Positions 6,334-14,269 of a stretch of 17,231 nt of DNA are shown here, one piece after another. The notes beneath the pieces were generated by a model, which saw nothing but the letters and a program-made list of their open reading frames with translations, was not told where the DNA came from and ran no database searches. Made by a program: the position numbers and the translations under genes. Numbering within the stretch: position 1 is the stretch's first letter; each line of letters starts with the position of its first letter. Source of the stretch: Anaerolineales bacterium (lineage in GTDB: Bacteria; Chloroflexota; Anaerolineae; 4572-78; J111). Location of the stretch: contig JAAUSP010000100.1 in the NCBI GenBank assembly GCA_012032575.1, positions 1-17,231 on the forward strand. The letters run 5' to 3'.

Positions 6334-7065
6334 GTGCTTGAAACCCTCTCCAAAGTTGACCAGGTTACGGCCAACCTCCGCGCTCTCATAGATGGGCGTC
6401 AGTTTGAAGCCGGCCGGCTGCCCTCAGAACCGGAACTGGCCAGTATGTTGGGGGCCAGCCGGGCCACTATCCGCCAGGCGCTGGCTCAACTGGCGATTGA
6501 CGGCCTGATTGTGCGCAAGCACGGCGTGGGCACATTTGTCAACCAGCACATCCAGAGCATTCAGACCCGCCTCGAAGAAGTGTGGGACTTCGCCGAGATG
6601 ATCCGCCTCTCCGGTCACAGCCCCGCTATCCAACACATCGAGATGAATTTGGGGCCGGCCTCGCCGGAGGTCGCCCGTAAATTGGCGCTTGAGCCGGAGA
6701 CCGAACTATTAACCACCGCCAACATCTTCCTGGCCGATGGTCTGCCGGTCATTTACTGCCTCGATTTCATCCCCGCCCATCTGGTCAAGCAGGCTTACCG
6801 TGACGAAGAACTGCACGGGCCGGTTTATACATTTCTGGAAAAGCGCTGCGGCCAGCGGGTAGATCACAACATTACCGAAATTTTACCCGTTGTGGCCGAT
6901 CACCGCCTGAGCGAACTGCTGGATTGTCCAGCCGGTACACCCCTGCATTACTTCGCCGAAGTGGGTTTCAACAACCATAACATCCCTATCCTCTATTCCG
7001 AAGAATATTACCGGCCAGAGTTCTTTTCTTTTACCGTCATCCGCAAAATGACGAGCAGGAAGTAG
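6334..7065 (+). CDS. GntR-family (HutC-type, UTRA) transcriptional regulator
   Basis: 243 residues from the GTG at 6334, with AGGCGG five bases upstream. A start at 6205 is rejected because it lies upstream of the promoter and operator. Residues 10-70 form the winged helix-turn-helix: GRLPSEPELASMLGASRATI then RQALAQLAIDGLIVRKHGVG. From about residue 90 comes a UTRA ligand domain, including LEPETELLTTANIFLADGLP, an HNITEILP strand and LYSEEYYRPEFFSF at the end. HutC-type regulators bind small metabolites and release DNA. Here the ligand is probably the methylated substrate of the two following genes. Only 40 bases, with a heptamer duplication, separate it from the corrinoid gene, so the three form one operon, probably autorepressed. 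Confidence 0.9.
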   Translation: MLETLSKVDQVTANLRALIDGRQFEAGRLPSEPELASMLGASRATIRQALAQLAIDGLIVRKHGVGTFVNQHIQSIQTRLEEVWDFAEMIRLSGHSPAIQHIEMNLGPASPEVARKLALEPETELLTTANIFLADGLPVIYCLDFIPAHLVKQAYRDEELHGPVYTFLEKRCGQRVDHNITEILPVVADHRLSELLDCPAGTPLHYFAEVGFNNHNIPILYSEEYYRPEFFSFTVIRKMTSRK

Positions 7066-7070
7066 GGAGT

Positions 7071-7084
7071 CTACTGACTACTGA
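7071..7084. repeat. Heptamer duplication CTACTGA x2
   Basis: Two exact 7-base units start six bases after the GntR stop codon. This is a short member of the heptamer class found throughout the window. Confidence 0.7.
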
Positions 7085-7105
7085 CATCTATCTTTAGGAG
7101 GCGCT

Positions 7106-7804
7106 ATGTTAAGCAAAGAAGAATATCTGGAAGAAATCGAACAGATCATCGTTGACGGCGATGAGGAGGAAGCGGCCGCAGTGGTGGCCGAGGCCCTGGA
7201 GGCCGGGATCAGCGCGTTCGACATCCTCAACGACGGGCTGATGATGGGAGCCAAAACCGTTGGCCGGCTTTTTGAAACGGGCGAGTTATTTCTACCGGAA
7301 CTGATGATGACCGGACGTGCCCTCAAAGCGGCGATGGCGCTCATTACGCCGGTTCTGCAAGCCGAATTTGCCGGCAACATGGCCGACAGCGACACCGGGG
7401 TAGTGGTCATGGCCACCGTTCAAACCGACATCCACGATATCGGCAAAAATATTGTCTCTTCGATGCTGGTGGCCACCGGCTTTGAGGTGGTTGACCTGGG
7501 CGTAGATGTGCCGATCAAGAGCATCATTGCCAAAGCCAAGGAAGTCAATGCCAACATCATCGGCTGTTCGGCCTTGCTGACGACCTCGATGCCGTTTATG
7601 CGCGATCTGGTAGATCTGCTCAAAGCGATGGGCGAGCGGGACCGCTTCAAGGTGATGGTCGGCGGGGCCTCGGTGACGCCGCTGTTTGCCGAGAAAATCG
7701 GCGCAGACGGGACCGCACCCAACGCCATGGAAGCCGTACAATTAGCCAAACGTTTAATTCGAGAACAACGCCAGCAGCAGGCATGGGGGTCTAAATTATG
7801 TTAA
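7106..7804 (+). CDS. Corrinoid (methylamine-type methyltransferase cognate) protein
   Basis: A 232-residue member of the MtmC/MtbC/MttC family. It carries cob(I)alamin, accepts a methyl group from its partner methyltransferase and passes it to a second enzyme. Residues 1-90 are the helical cap (NDGLMMGAKTVGRLFETGEL, then FLPELMMTGRALK). Residues 97-220 are the Rossmann-like B12 domain with D108-I-H110-D-I-G113, where His110 is the lower cobalt ligand, then GCSALLTT and VMVGGASVT. AGGAGG lies before the ATG. Its 3' end overlaps the methyltransferase start by 7 bases, which marks a translationally coupled pair. No reductive activator (RamA type) or second methyltransferase (MtbA/MtrH type) lies in the window, so the final methyl acceptor is unknown. 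Confidence 0.93.
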   Translation: MLSKEEYLEEIEQIIVDGDEEEAAAVVAEALEAGISAFDILNDGLMMGAKTVGRLFETGELFLPELMMTGRALKAAMALITPVLQAEFAGNMADSDTGVVVMATVQTDIHDIGKNIVSSMLVATGFEVVDLGVDVPIKSIIAKAKEVNANIIGCSALLTTSMPFMRDLVDLLKAMGERDRFKVMVGGASVTPLFAEKIGADGTAPNAMEAVQLAKRLIREQRQQQAWGSKLC

Positions 7805-9174
7805 ACTACCACGAAATTATGGACCGGGCCAGAAGCGGCCCTTACATCAAAGAAGAAGATTGGGACTTGCAGAAGGTGGCGATGACCACCCGCCGGCTGG
7901 TCAAGAAGCACAAGCTCAAATGGGACCCGGAAGTGATTGTGACCGCTGATCCCGGTCTGGCCGACACCATTTTTGAAGCCGGCCTGGAACTGGCTAAAGA
8001 ACTTGGCGCTTATTCGCGCAGCAGCGAGCGCATCATCGAGTTTGAACCCGGCGAATTGGAAGCGGGCATGCGCCAGGCCCCCCAAACCCTGGTGATGGGC
8101 GAAGGCAAAGACGCCCGCACCCTCTTCGCCCGCAAAATTATGGACGACCGCCCGCCGCTGGTCTGGGCCGGCAACCCCGGCGCGCCGACGCCGGAGGAGC
8201 TGTTTTTGCCCTGCGTGATGAGCTGGATGCAGGAGCCGATTGTGGATTTGGTCACCTGTGGCACCCTGGTGGTGGTGGATGGCCGGGAAGTCCGCACCGG
8301 CGACCCCATCGAGATCATTTCGACCCGGCGCGAACTGCAATACATGCGCCAGGGCTTAAAACGAGTGGGCCGGCCCGGGATGGGCATGCTGGCCGCCCAA
8401 AGCTCGGTTTCGGAATTGGGTGATCTGGCTGCGGCGCATCCTGACTATTTGCGCCCGTGCGACTCGCACCTGGTACCCATGCTGAACGAGTTAAAGATGG
8501 ATAACCGCAATATCTCACGGGCGGTCAACTCGCTGGAATACGGCATGCGTAACGCCTCGCTGCCGTGCGTGATTGTCGGCGGGCTGGGCGGCGACGCGCC
8601 CGGTTCGGCAGTGGTCAATGTGGCCTCGTATATTCTGGCTAATTTGACCTGTCTGGCCGATTATCACCTCTGCCATCCGATCCACATTCGCCACGTGGCG
8701 ACGACGACCCGCAGTGTGATGTGGGTTGAGAACATCGTCGCGCAGGCCTTTGCCCGCAACGCGCCCTGCATCATCGTCAGCGATATTTACCCCAAGAGCG
8801 GCGCACTGACCCGCGAACTGCTCTACGAGACCGCCGCCAATGCTATTGTCATCACCGCCAGCGGCGGTCATCTGGAAGGGTGCGGCTCGGCGGACGGCAA
8901 TGCGCCCAACGGCACCGGCCTGGAAGCCCGCTTCATGGGCGAGGTCGGCCACGCCGTCGCCCGGCAAAATTTGTCGCTGGGCGAGGCCAACGCCCTGGTG
9001 TTGAAGCTGCTGCAAAAGTACGAGCACGTCTTCGACATACCCGGCGGCAATCCCGGCGTTTCCTTCGATCAGGCTTACGACATGGTCCATCTGCGCCCGC
9101 TCCCGGAGTGGCAGCGTATGTATGACGAGGTCAAAGCGGAAGTGCGGGAGATGGGGTTAACGGCCCTGGTTTAG
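7798..9174 (+). CDS. MtmB-family methyltransferase lacking pyrrolysine
   Basis: The 458-residue length equals that of archaeal monomethylamine methyltransferase MtmB, and co-linear landmarks can be aligned from memory: EEDWDL near the start, GRPGMG (191-196), CDSH (221-224), HIRHVATTTR, and IYPKSGALTRE. MtmB transfers the methyl group of monomethylamine to its corrinoid protein using pyrrolysine at position 202. Here the aligned residue is Leu198 (CTG at 8389-8391), with no in-frame TAG. The two acids that surround pyrrolysine in MtmB (Glu229 and Glu259) align with Leu225 and Leu255, while the Tyr335 equivalent, Tyr331, is kept. The active site is therefore rebuilt, and the true substrate probably differs from monomethylamine, much as non-pyrrolysine MttB relatives use quaternary amines. 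The start follows GGGGG and overlaps the corrinoid gene. Confidence 0.85.
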   Translation: MLNYHEIMDRARSGPYIKEEDWDLQKVAMTTRRLVKKHKLKWDPEVIVTADPGLADTIFEAGLELAKELGAYSRSSERIIEFEPGELEAGMRQAPQTLVMGEGKDARTLFARKIMDDRPPLVWAGNPGAPTPEELFLPCVMSWMQEPIVDLVTCGTLVVVDGREVRTGDPIEIISTRRELQYMRQGLKRVGRPGMGMLAAQSSVSELGDLAAAHPDYLRPCDSHLVPMLNELKMDNRNISRAVNSLEYGMRNASLPCVIVGGLGGDAPGSAVVNVASYILANLTCLADYHLCHPIHIRHVATTTRSVMWVENIVAQAFARNAPCIIVSDIYPKSGALTRELLYETAANAIVITASGGHLEGCGSADGNAPNGTGLEARFMGEVGHAVARQNLSLGEANALVLKLLQKYEHVFDIPGGNPGVSFDQAYDMVHLRPLPEWQRMYDEVKAEVREMGLTALV

Positions 9175-9180
9175 TTCGGT

Positions 9181-9209
9181 TTGACCGCAACCTTCATCGG
9201 GGGTATAGT
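9181..9209 (+). promoter_or_regulatory. Sigma70-type promoter of the adenine-deaminase-like gene
   Basis: TTGACC (9181-9186), exactly 17 bases, TATAGT (9204-9209), starting seven bases after the preceding stop codon. The start would be near 9216. The downstream gene can thus be expressed apart from the GntR operon. No copy of the GntR palindrome is seen here. Confidence 0.72.
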
Positions 9210-9250
9210 GGCTGTATCGCGGGGGTTCAATACGCAAAGTGGAGGAACCT

Positions 9251-11227
9251 ATGGAATTAGCCCAAATCATCAAAATCGCTCGCGGCGATGAACCGGCAGA
9301 TTTGCTGCTCAGAAATGGCCGCATTCTCAACGTCTTCACCGGCGAGATTATCCCCACTAACATCGCTATTGCCCAATCCCGCATCGTCGGCCTGGGCGAC
9401 TACGAGGCCCACCAGGCGGTTGATTTGGGGGGCCGCTATGTGGCGCCCGGCCTGATTGACAGCCATGTTCACATCGAAAGCGCGATGGTTCCGCCGCCCG
9501 AATTTGCCCGCGCCGTAGTGCCGCGCGGCACCACCACCGTGGTCACGGACCCACACGAAATTGCCAATGTGTTGGGTCTGGAAGGCATTCGCTACATGCT
9601 GGCGATGGCCAAGTATAACCCCCTGAGCGTTTATGTGAACGCGCCGAGCTGCGTCCCCAGCACCCACATGGAAACCACCGGCGCAGCCCTGGCCTGGTAT
9701 GATCTGGAGCCGCTTTTGCATGAGCCGTTTGTCATCGGTCTGGCCGAGGTGATGAATTTCCCCGGCGTGGTTGCCGGCGATGAAGGCGTCCTCAATAAAA
9801 TTCGCTCCTTCCGCAGTAAAGTCAAAGACGGGCACTGCCCCGGCCTGCTGGGGCGAAACCTCAATGCTTATGTCGGCGTCGGCATCGGCAGCGACCATGA
9901 ATGTACCACCGTCGAGGAGGCGCTGGAAAAACTGCGCCTGGGCATGGTTATTTTCATCCGTGAGGCCACCAACGCCCACAACCTCAAACCTTTGCTGCCG
10001 CTCATCACGCCCGAAAACGCGCACAGGCTCTGCTTTTGCACCGACGACCGCCAGCCCGCCGATTTGCTGGATGAGGGCCACATAGATTTTATGCTCCGCA
10101 CCGCCATCGCCGGAGGCGTGCCGCCCCTTACTGCTTTTCGCATGGCGACGCTCAACCCGGCCGAATATTTCCGCCTGAATGACCGGGGGGCCATCGCGCC
10201 GAGCCGTCGGGCCGATCTGATGGTCTTTTCCGATTTGCAAGCGCCGGTGGCCGAATTGGTCTATCGCGGCGGCCATCTGGTTGCCCAGGATGGGGTGGCC
10301 CTGCCCTGGGAGCGACCCGCCCGGCGCACGGTGCTGCGCAGTTCGATGAATGTGGATTGGAGCAAAGTCAATTTGCGCCTGCCCGTCGAAGGCGCTCAGG
10401 TACGGATCATGGGCGCTGTGCGCGACCAGTTGATCACCCACCATCTGATCGAGCCAACGCCCCAGGCCGACGGCCACGTGGTCGCCGACCTCAGCCGGGA
10501 TATTTTGAAAATGGCCGTTATCGAGCGGCATCTGGCGACCGGCCGGGTGGGCGAACTTTTGTCCCAGCCGGGCTTTGGCTTTCACAATCAACCCGAAGCC
10601 GGCCACATCATCGCCAATTTAATTGACTCCGCCCGCCAATTCCGCCGTGTAGTAGAACTTGTCCCCAATTCCCCTGCCTTTCCAACCTTCAACCTTCAAC
10701 CTTCCAACCTCCCAACCTCCCTTGACCTCAACCGGGCTTATCTGGAGACAATTGAGCAAGGCATCATGGCCGCCCAATACCTGCGCAGTTGGGAAGCCGC
10801 CTCCGGCGACATGCCGACAGCCTCCCCTGACAATACGGCCAACCCCGACCCATCCGGCGCGGTATTGATTACCCCGGCGACTACCTTTTTGGTCAGCAAC
10901 CGCCCGGTAGATTATCAATTCTGGCTCGACGCCGGCAGCAGTGGTTGGTGGGAGCGCATCGCCCAACCCTTGACCCATCCCTACATCCTCACCGCCGATT
11001 GGGAACCGGGCCGCCCCTGGACCGACGCCGACGAGGTCGCCGGTCAGCGCGACCGGCTTTATCGCCTGGTATTGGGCCTGACCCGCCGCTGCCGCCAGCA
11101 TATCTTCATCGTCAACTCCGAAGTCGGCGAGCAGGGGTACGAGCAGCGGGGGCAATTACTGGTTGCCCTCCAGCAAATGCTGCGCCAAATGCAGCGAGAG
11201 GAAACAGATGAAAAACAAATTGAATGA
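9251..11227 (+). CDS. ade: Adenine deaminase N-terminal portion fused in frame to a helicase-like C-terminus
   Basis: The start at 9251 has GGAGG five bases upstream. Residues 1-437 are adenine deaminase (COG1001): metal ligands DSHVHIES (70-77), DPHE (100-103), Glu166 in AEVMNFPGV, DGHCPGL, SDHECTT (214-220), CTDDR (263-267), and the later repeat MAVIERHLATG (421-431). The enzyme converts adenine to hypoxanthine and ammonia; some relatives accept N6-methyladenine. Normal members continue about 150 residues with a conserved C-terminal domain, which is missing. Instead, residues from about 444 on (HIIANLIDSARQFRRVVELV, AQYLRSWE, RPVDYQFWLDAGSSGWWERI, LVLGLTRRCRQHIFIVNSEV) look like the end of a RecB/UvrD-like helicase. 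The join lies near 10550-10590 and keeps the frame. A heptamer array interrupts the helicase part. It may be a deletion fusion or a misassembly. The active-site metals are intact, but deaminase activity is uncertain. Confidence 0.8.
   Translation: MELAQIIKIARGDEPADLLLRNGRILNVFTGEIIPTNIAIAQSRIVGLGDYEAHQAVDLGGRYVAPGLIDSHVHIESAMVPPPEFARAVVPRGTTTVVTDPHEIANVLGLEGIRYMLAMAKYNPLSVYVNAPSCVPSTHMETTGAALAWYDLEPLLHEPFVIGLAEVMNFPGVVAGDEGVLNKIRSFRSKVKDGHCPGLLGRNLNAYVGVGIGSDHECTTVEEALEKLRLGMVIFIREATNAHNLKPLLPLITPENAHRLCFCTDDRQPADLLDEGHIDFMLRTAIAGGVPPLTAFRMATLNPAEYFRLNDRGAIAPSRRADLMVFSDLQAPVAELVYRGGHLVAQDGVALPWERPARRTVLRSSMNVDWSKVNLRLPVEGAQVRIMGAVRDQLITHHLIEPTPQADGHVVADLSRDILKMAVIERHLATGRVGELLSQPGFGFHNQPEAGHIIANLIDSARQFRRVVELVPNSPAFPTFNLQPSNLPTSLDLNRAYLETIEQGIMAAQYLRSWEAASGDMPTASPDNTANPDPSGAVLITPATTFLVSNRPVDYQFWLDAGSSGWWERIAQPLTHPYILTADWEPGRPWTDADEVAGQRDRLYRLVLGLTRRCRQHIFIVNSEVGEQGYEQRGQLLVALQQMLRQMQREETDEKQIE
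10583..11227 (+). other. Helicase C-terminal fragment (3' part of the fused gene)
   Basis: About 215 residues. The pattern of a Trp/Asp-rich strand (FWLDAGSSGWWERI), then LYRLVLGLTRRCRQHIFI and EQGYEQRGQLL, is like the motif VI region and tail of superfamily I helicases found beside RecB-like nucleases. No helicase motif I-V precedes it. It sits at the left end of the repair cluster, so it is probably the remnant of a second helicase gene. Confidence 0.5.
10677..10721. repeat. In-frame 7/8-base array, unit CCTTCAA
   Basis: Units CCTTTCCAA, CCTTCAA, CCTTCAA, CCTTCCAA, CCTCCCAA, CCTCCC. It is translated as FPTFNLQPSNLPTSL (478-491), an odd low-complexity loop inside the helicase-like part of the fused protein. 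Confidence 0.85.
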
Positions 11228-11528
11228 CCCCATTTTAGAGATTTTTCTCCAGCAGATGCACCAAAAACTCGGTTCGCACCTCAAGCAGATTATCCTTTTT
11301 GGCTCCCGCGCTCGAGGCGATTTTGACCGTGACTCCGATTACGACTGTCTAGCAGTGGTGGATGAGGTGTCGCCGAAGGTGGATGAAACCATTGCCGAAA
11401 TAATGGGCCAATTCCTGAATGAACATGACATGGTTTTTTCGATCTTCCCCATTACGCAAGAAATGTATCAACAGGATGTTTGGGAACCACTACTTATCAA
11501 TGTGCGTAAAGAAGGGGTTGTTCTGTGA
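11208..11528 (+). CDS. Minimal nucleotidyltransferase, MntA-type antitoxin
   Basis: 106 residues with the polymerase-beta fold signature LFGSRARGD (30-38) and DSDYD (42-46), giving the metal-binding Asp44 and Asp46. MntA-type proteins neutralise HEPN toxins, in some systems by adding AMP to a tyrosine of the toxin. The start at 11208 follows AGAGGAAAC and overlaps the preceding gene by 20 bases. The stop overlaps the HEPN start in GTGA, so the two are coupled. A third acidic residue may be in the MVFSIFP region, which has no Asp on the strand, so catalysis is not assured. Confidence 0.85.
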   Translation: MKNKLNDPILEIFLQQMHQKLGSHLKQIILFGSRARGDFDRDSDYDCLAVVDEVSPKVDETIAEIMGQFLNEHDMVFSIFPITQEMYQQDVWEPLLINVRKEGVVL

Positions 11529-11932
11529 CCGAGCCAAATGCTCTGGCAGCGAAATTAGAATTGATGATCCAAAAAGCTTCTCGTTCCCTGGCGGCTGCCA
11601 GTCAGCTTGTAGTGACAGGGGATTATGACTTTGCTTCGTCTCGTGCCTATTATGCCGCTTTTTACGCAATGCAAGCGGCATTGCTGACTAAAAATCTCAC
11701 TCCGGCCAAACATGCCGGAGCTATCCGTGCCTTCAGTCAGCATTTTATCAAAACAGGTGTTTTCCCGACAGAATTTAACCAATCCATCAGCCGCCTCTTT
11801 CGCAATAGACAAACAGGCGATTATGCACTTGGTTTGAGTATCAATGAGGACAAAGCCAGACAGGATATTCAAACAGCAGAAAGTGTAGTCGAAGCGATCC
11901 TGACATATTTGAAAGAGGAGAGATTTTTGTAA
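11525..11932 (+). CDS. HEPN-domain protein, probable toxin of the MNT/HEPN pair
   Basis: A 135-residue, all-helical protein. The HEPN core is SRAYYAAFYAMQA (39-51), followed by THKG-like AKHAGAIRAFSQHF and FRNRQTGDY (92-100). The canonical RNase motif of active HEPN toxins is R-X4-6-H. Here the His position appears to be Asp99, followed by Tyr100, as in the COG1895 branch. It may be an RNase of altered type or a regulatory subunit. The start is a GTG that overlaps the antitoxin stop. The pair lies between the helicase fragment and the helicase gene, so it may be a small defence or stability module placed within the repair cluster. Confidence 0.82.
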   Translation: MTEPNALAAKLELMIQKASRSLAAASQLVVTGDYDFASSRAYYAAFYAMQAALLTKNLTPAKHAGAIRAFSQHFIKTGVFPTEFNQSISRLFRNRQTGDYALGLSINEDKARQDIQTAESVVEAILTYLKEERFL

Positions 11933-11945
11933 GTCTATTAATCTA

Positions 11946-14269
11946 ATGACAAATGTGACCTTCATCCCCCGCCCCTCACAGCAAAAAATCCTCGACACCA
12001 TCCTCACCGCCGCCGGGCCGGTGCGGGTGGGGGTGTCCGCCGTGCCGGGGAGCGGCAAAACCCATATTCTCTCCTACCTGGCCTCGGAGCTGGTTCAGCG
12101 TGTCGGCGATGAGCAGGAGGTGCTGATTGTGACCCTGGTCAACGCGGCGGTGGACAATTTCCGCCGCCGGGTGGATGGCTTTGTCCGGGCCAAAGGCTTG
12201 CTGCCCGGTTTCAACTACCGGGTCTGCACCCTGCACTCGCTGGCCCACGAGATTGTCCAGCAGCGCCCCTCGCTGGTCGGCCTGAGCCAGGATTACGATA
12301 TTGTGGACGAGCGCACGGCCCAACTGCTGTTGCGCGAGGTGGTCGAAGGCTGGCTGTCGGCCAATGTCAGCCGGCTGGAGGACTACGTGGCCCCCGGCCT
12401 GGAAATCCAGCCCTTATTACGCCAGCATTTGCCCGACCTGGCCCTGGCGATTGCCCAGAACTTTATCAAGCGGGCCAAAGATCATCGCCTGGCCCCTTAC
12501 GCGCTGGAAGACAGCCTGAGCCGCTACCCGGAGCGGCTGCCCCTGGCCCAACTCGGCCTGGACATCTACCGCGAGTACCAGAACCGGCTGGCCCGCACCG
12601 GCGTAGACTTTGACGACCTGATCCGCCTGGCCGCCCAGGCCATCGAACTGGACCCTGATTTTCTGGCCCGGCTGCGCAGCGCTGGCCCTACATCCTGGAA
12701 GACGAAGCCCAGGACAGCAGTTTACTGCAACAGGAAATCCTGGAAAATTTGACCGGTCCCAGCGGTACGTGGGTGCGTGTCGGCGACCCCAACCAGGCTA
12801 TCTACGAAACCTTCACCACCGCCGACCCGGAAAACCTGCGCGGCTTTTTGCGCCGGGAAGATGTGATTTCGCTGCCCATGCCCGAGTCGGGCCGGTCGTC
12901 GGCGAGCATCATTGAGTTGGCCAACCATTTGATTGATTGGACCATGGCCGACCATCCCCGCCCCAAAGTGCAGAACGCCCTGAGCCTGCCCTACATTGTC
13001 CAGACCCCGCCCGACGACCCCCAGCCCAACCCGCCCGACCGGCCCGACCAGATACACTTCCGGCCCGAAAAGTTCAAGCCGGCCCAGGAAATCCAGGCCA
13101 TTGTGCGCTCGGTCAAAAGCTGGCTCAAACAGAACCCCACCCGAACCGTCGCCATTCTCGATGCGCGCAACAAACGCGGGGTGGATATTGCCAACGCCCT
13201 GCGCCGGGCCGATGTGCCCTATGTCGAACTGCTCAACAGCACCGCCGCCACCCGCAGCACTGCCGGGGTGCTGGGTAACGTGCTCAAATACCTGGCCCGG
13301 CCCGAAGACGCCCGCCAGTTAGCCACCGTGTTTCACGTCTGGAAGCGGCACGAGTGGGATTTGGAAGATTTGCAGCCCATCTTCCAGCACGTCGAAACGA
13401 CGCTGCAAAACCTGGCTCACCTGGAAGATTATTTGTGGCCGCGTCCGGGCCGGGATTGGTTGGAGGAGGCGGTGACGCGAGGACGCGAGGAGGCGAGGAC
13501 GCGAGGAGGCGAAGAAAAGAATAGCGAGTGGCTTGAAGGTGAGCCTGACGAAGCCTCGCCTCATCGCTCGTCGCCTCACTTCTCACCGATTTTCGCACTC
13601 TGGTCCGCCGCTGGCATGGGGCCGCCATCCTGCCGATTGACCAATTAATTTGTTGCTGGCCCAGGATTTGTTCGACAGCCCGGCCGACCTGGCCCTGGCC
13701 CACAAATTTGCCGTGGTGCTGCGCCGCATCGCCGCCGAGCACCCCGACTACCGCCTGCCCCAGTTTGTCGAAGAACTGGCCGAGATCGCGCGTAACCAGC
13801 GGCGATTTTTGGGTTTTGACGAAGACATGGTCGGTTTTGAGCCGCCGCCGGGCAAAGTCACCGTGGCGACCATGCACCGGGCCAAGGGGTTGGAGTGGGA
13901 CCGGGTGTATCTGATGGGCCTCAACAACTACAGTTTCCCCTCCGGCCAGCCCCAGGATACCTATTTTCCGAAAAGTGGTTCGTCCGCGACTCGCTCAATC
14001 TGGAAGCCGAAGGACTGGCCCAACTGGAAGCCCTCATCAACCCCGACGAAAGCTATATTGAGGGAGCCGCCACCGAATCCGCCCGGCTCGACCTGGTCAA
14101 AGAGCGCCTGCGCCTCTTCTTTGTCGGCCTCACCCGCGCCCGCCAGGAGCTAATTGTCACCTGGAACACCGGCCAGCAGTACGCCGGCAAGCTGGATAAT
14201 CAGCCCGGTGTGCCTTTTGTGGCGTTACAAACTCAGTGGGAAGAAAAAGGTAGCAAGGTAGCAGGGTAG
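11946..14269 (+). pseudogene. UvrD/Rep-type superfamily I helicase, interrupted by several frame changes
   Basis: About 770 residues when repaired. Motifs in order are: Q motif RPSQQKIL, Walker A AVPGSGKTH (32-40), Ia VTLVNAAVDNF, TLHS (Ic), II ILEDEAQDSS (after the first break), III VGDPNQAIYETF, V VTVATMHRAKGLEWDRV, VI FFVGLTRARQEL. All are intact across frames. Breaks: one C missing near 12677; a change inside the octamer array 13474-13586; one T missing at 13649-13651; one T missing at 13964-13967. Three are single-base homopolymer losses, which suggests sequencing error; the array looks like a real insertion. A 3'-5' DNA helicase working with the following RecB-like nuclease is likely. 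Fourteen bases separate it from the HEPN gene and no clear ribosome site is seen. The last residues GSKVAG come from a repeat. Confidence 0.82.
13474..13586. repeat. Octamer array GACGCGAG with inverted right arm, inside the helicase gene
   Basis: GACGCGAG, GACGCGAG, GAGGCGAG, GACGCGAG, GAGGCGAA (13474-13513) have period 8. The opposite orientation CCTCGCCTC-ATCGCTCGT-CGCCTC follows at 13554-13576. The arms can pair across about 40 bases. Helicase sequence in frame 2 (GRDWLEEA) stops making sense at the left edge and resumes in frame 1 (TDFRTLVRRW) at the right edge. Confidence 0.85.

Noticed and set aside
8389..8391. Hidden pyrrolysine (TAG) codon in the MtmB homologue
   Set aside because: The aligned codon is CTG, and the whole 458-codon frame has no internal TAG.
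9257..10606. 449-residue minus-strand reading frame
   Set aside because: It is antisense to the deaminase, whose metal-binding motifs are complete; the antisense product has no recognisable domain.
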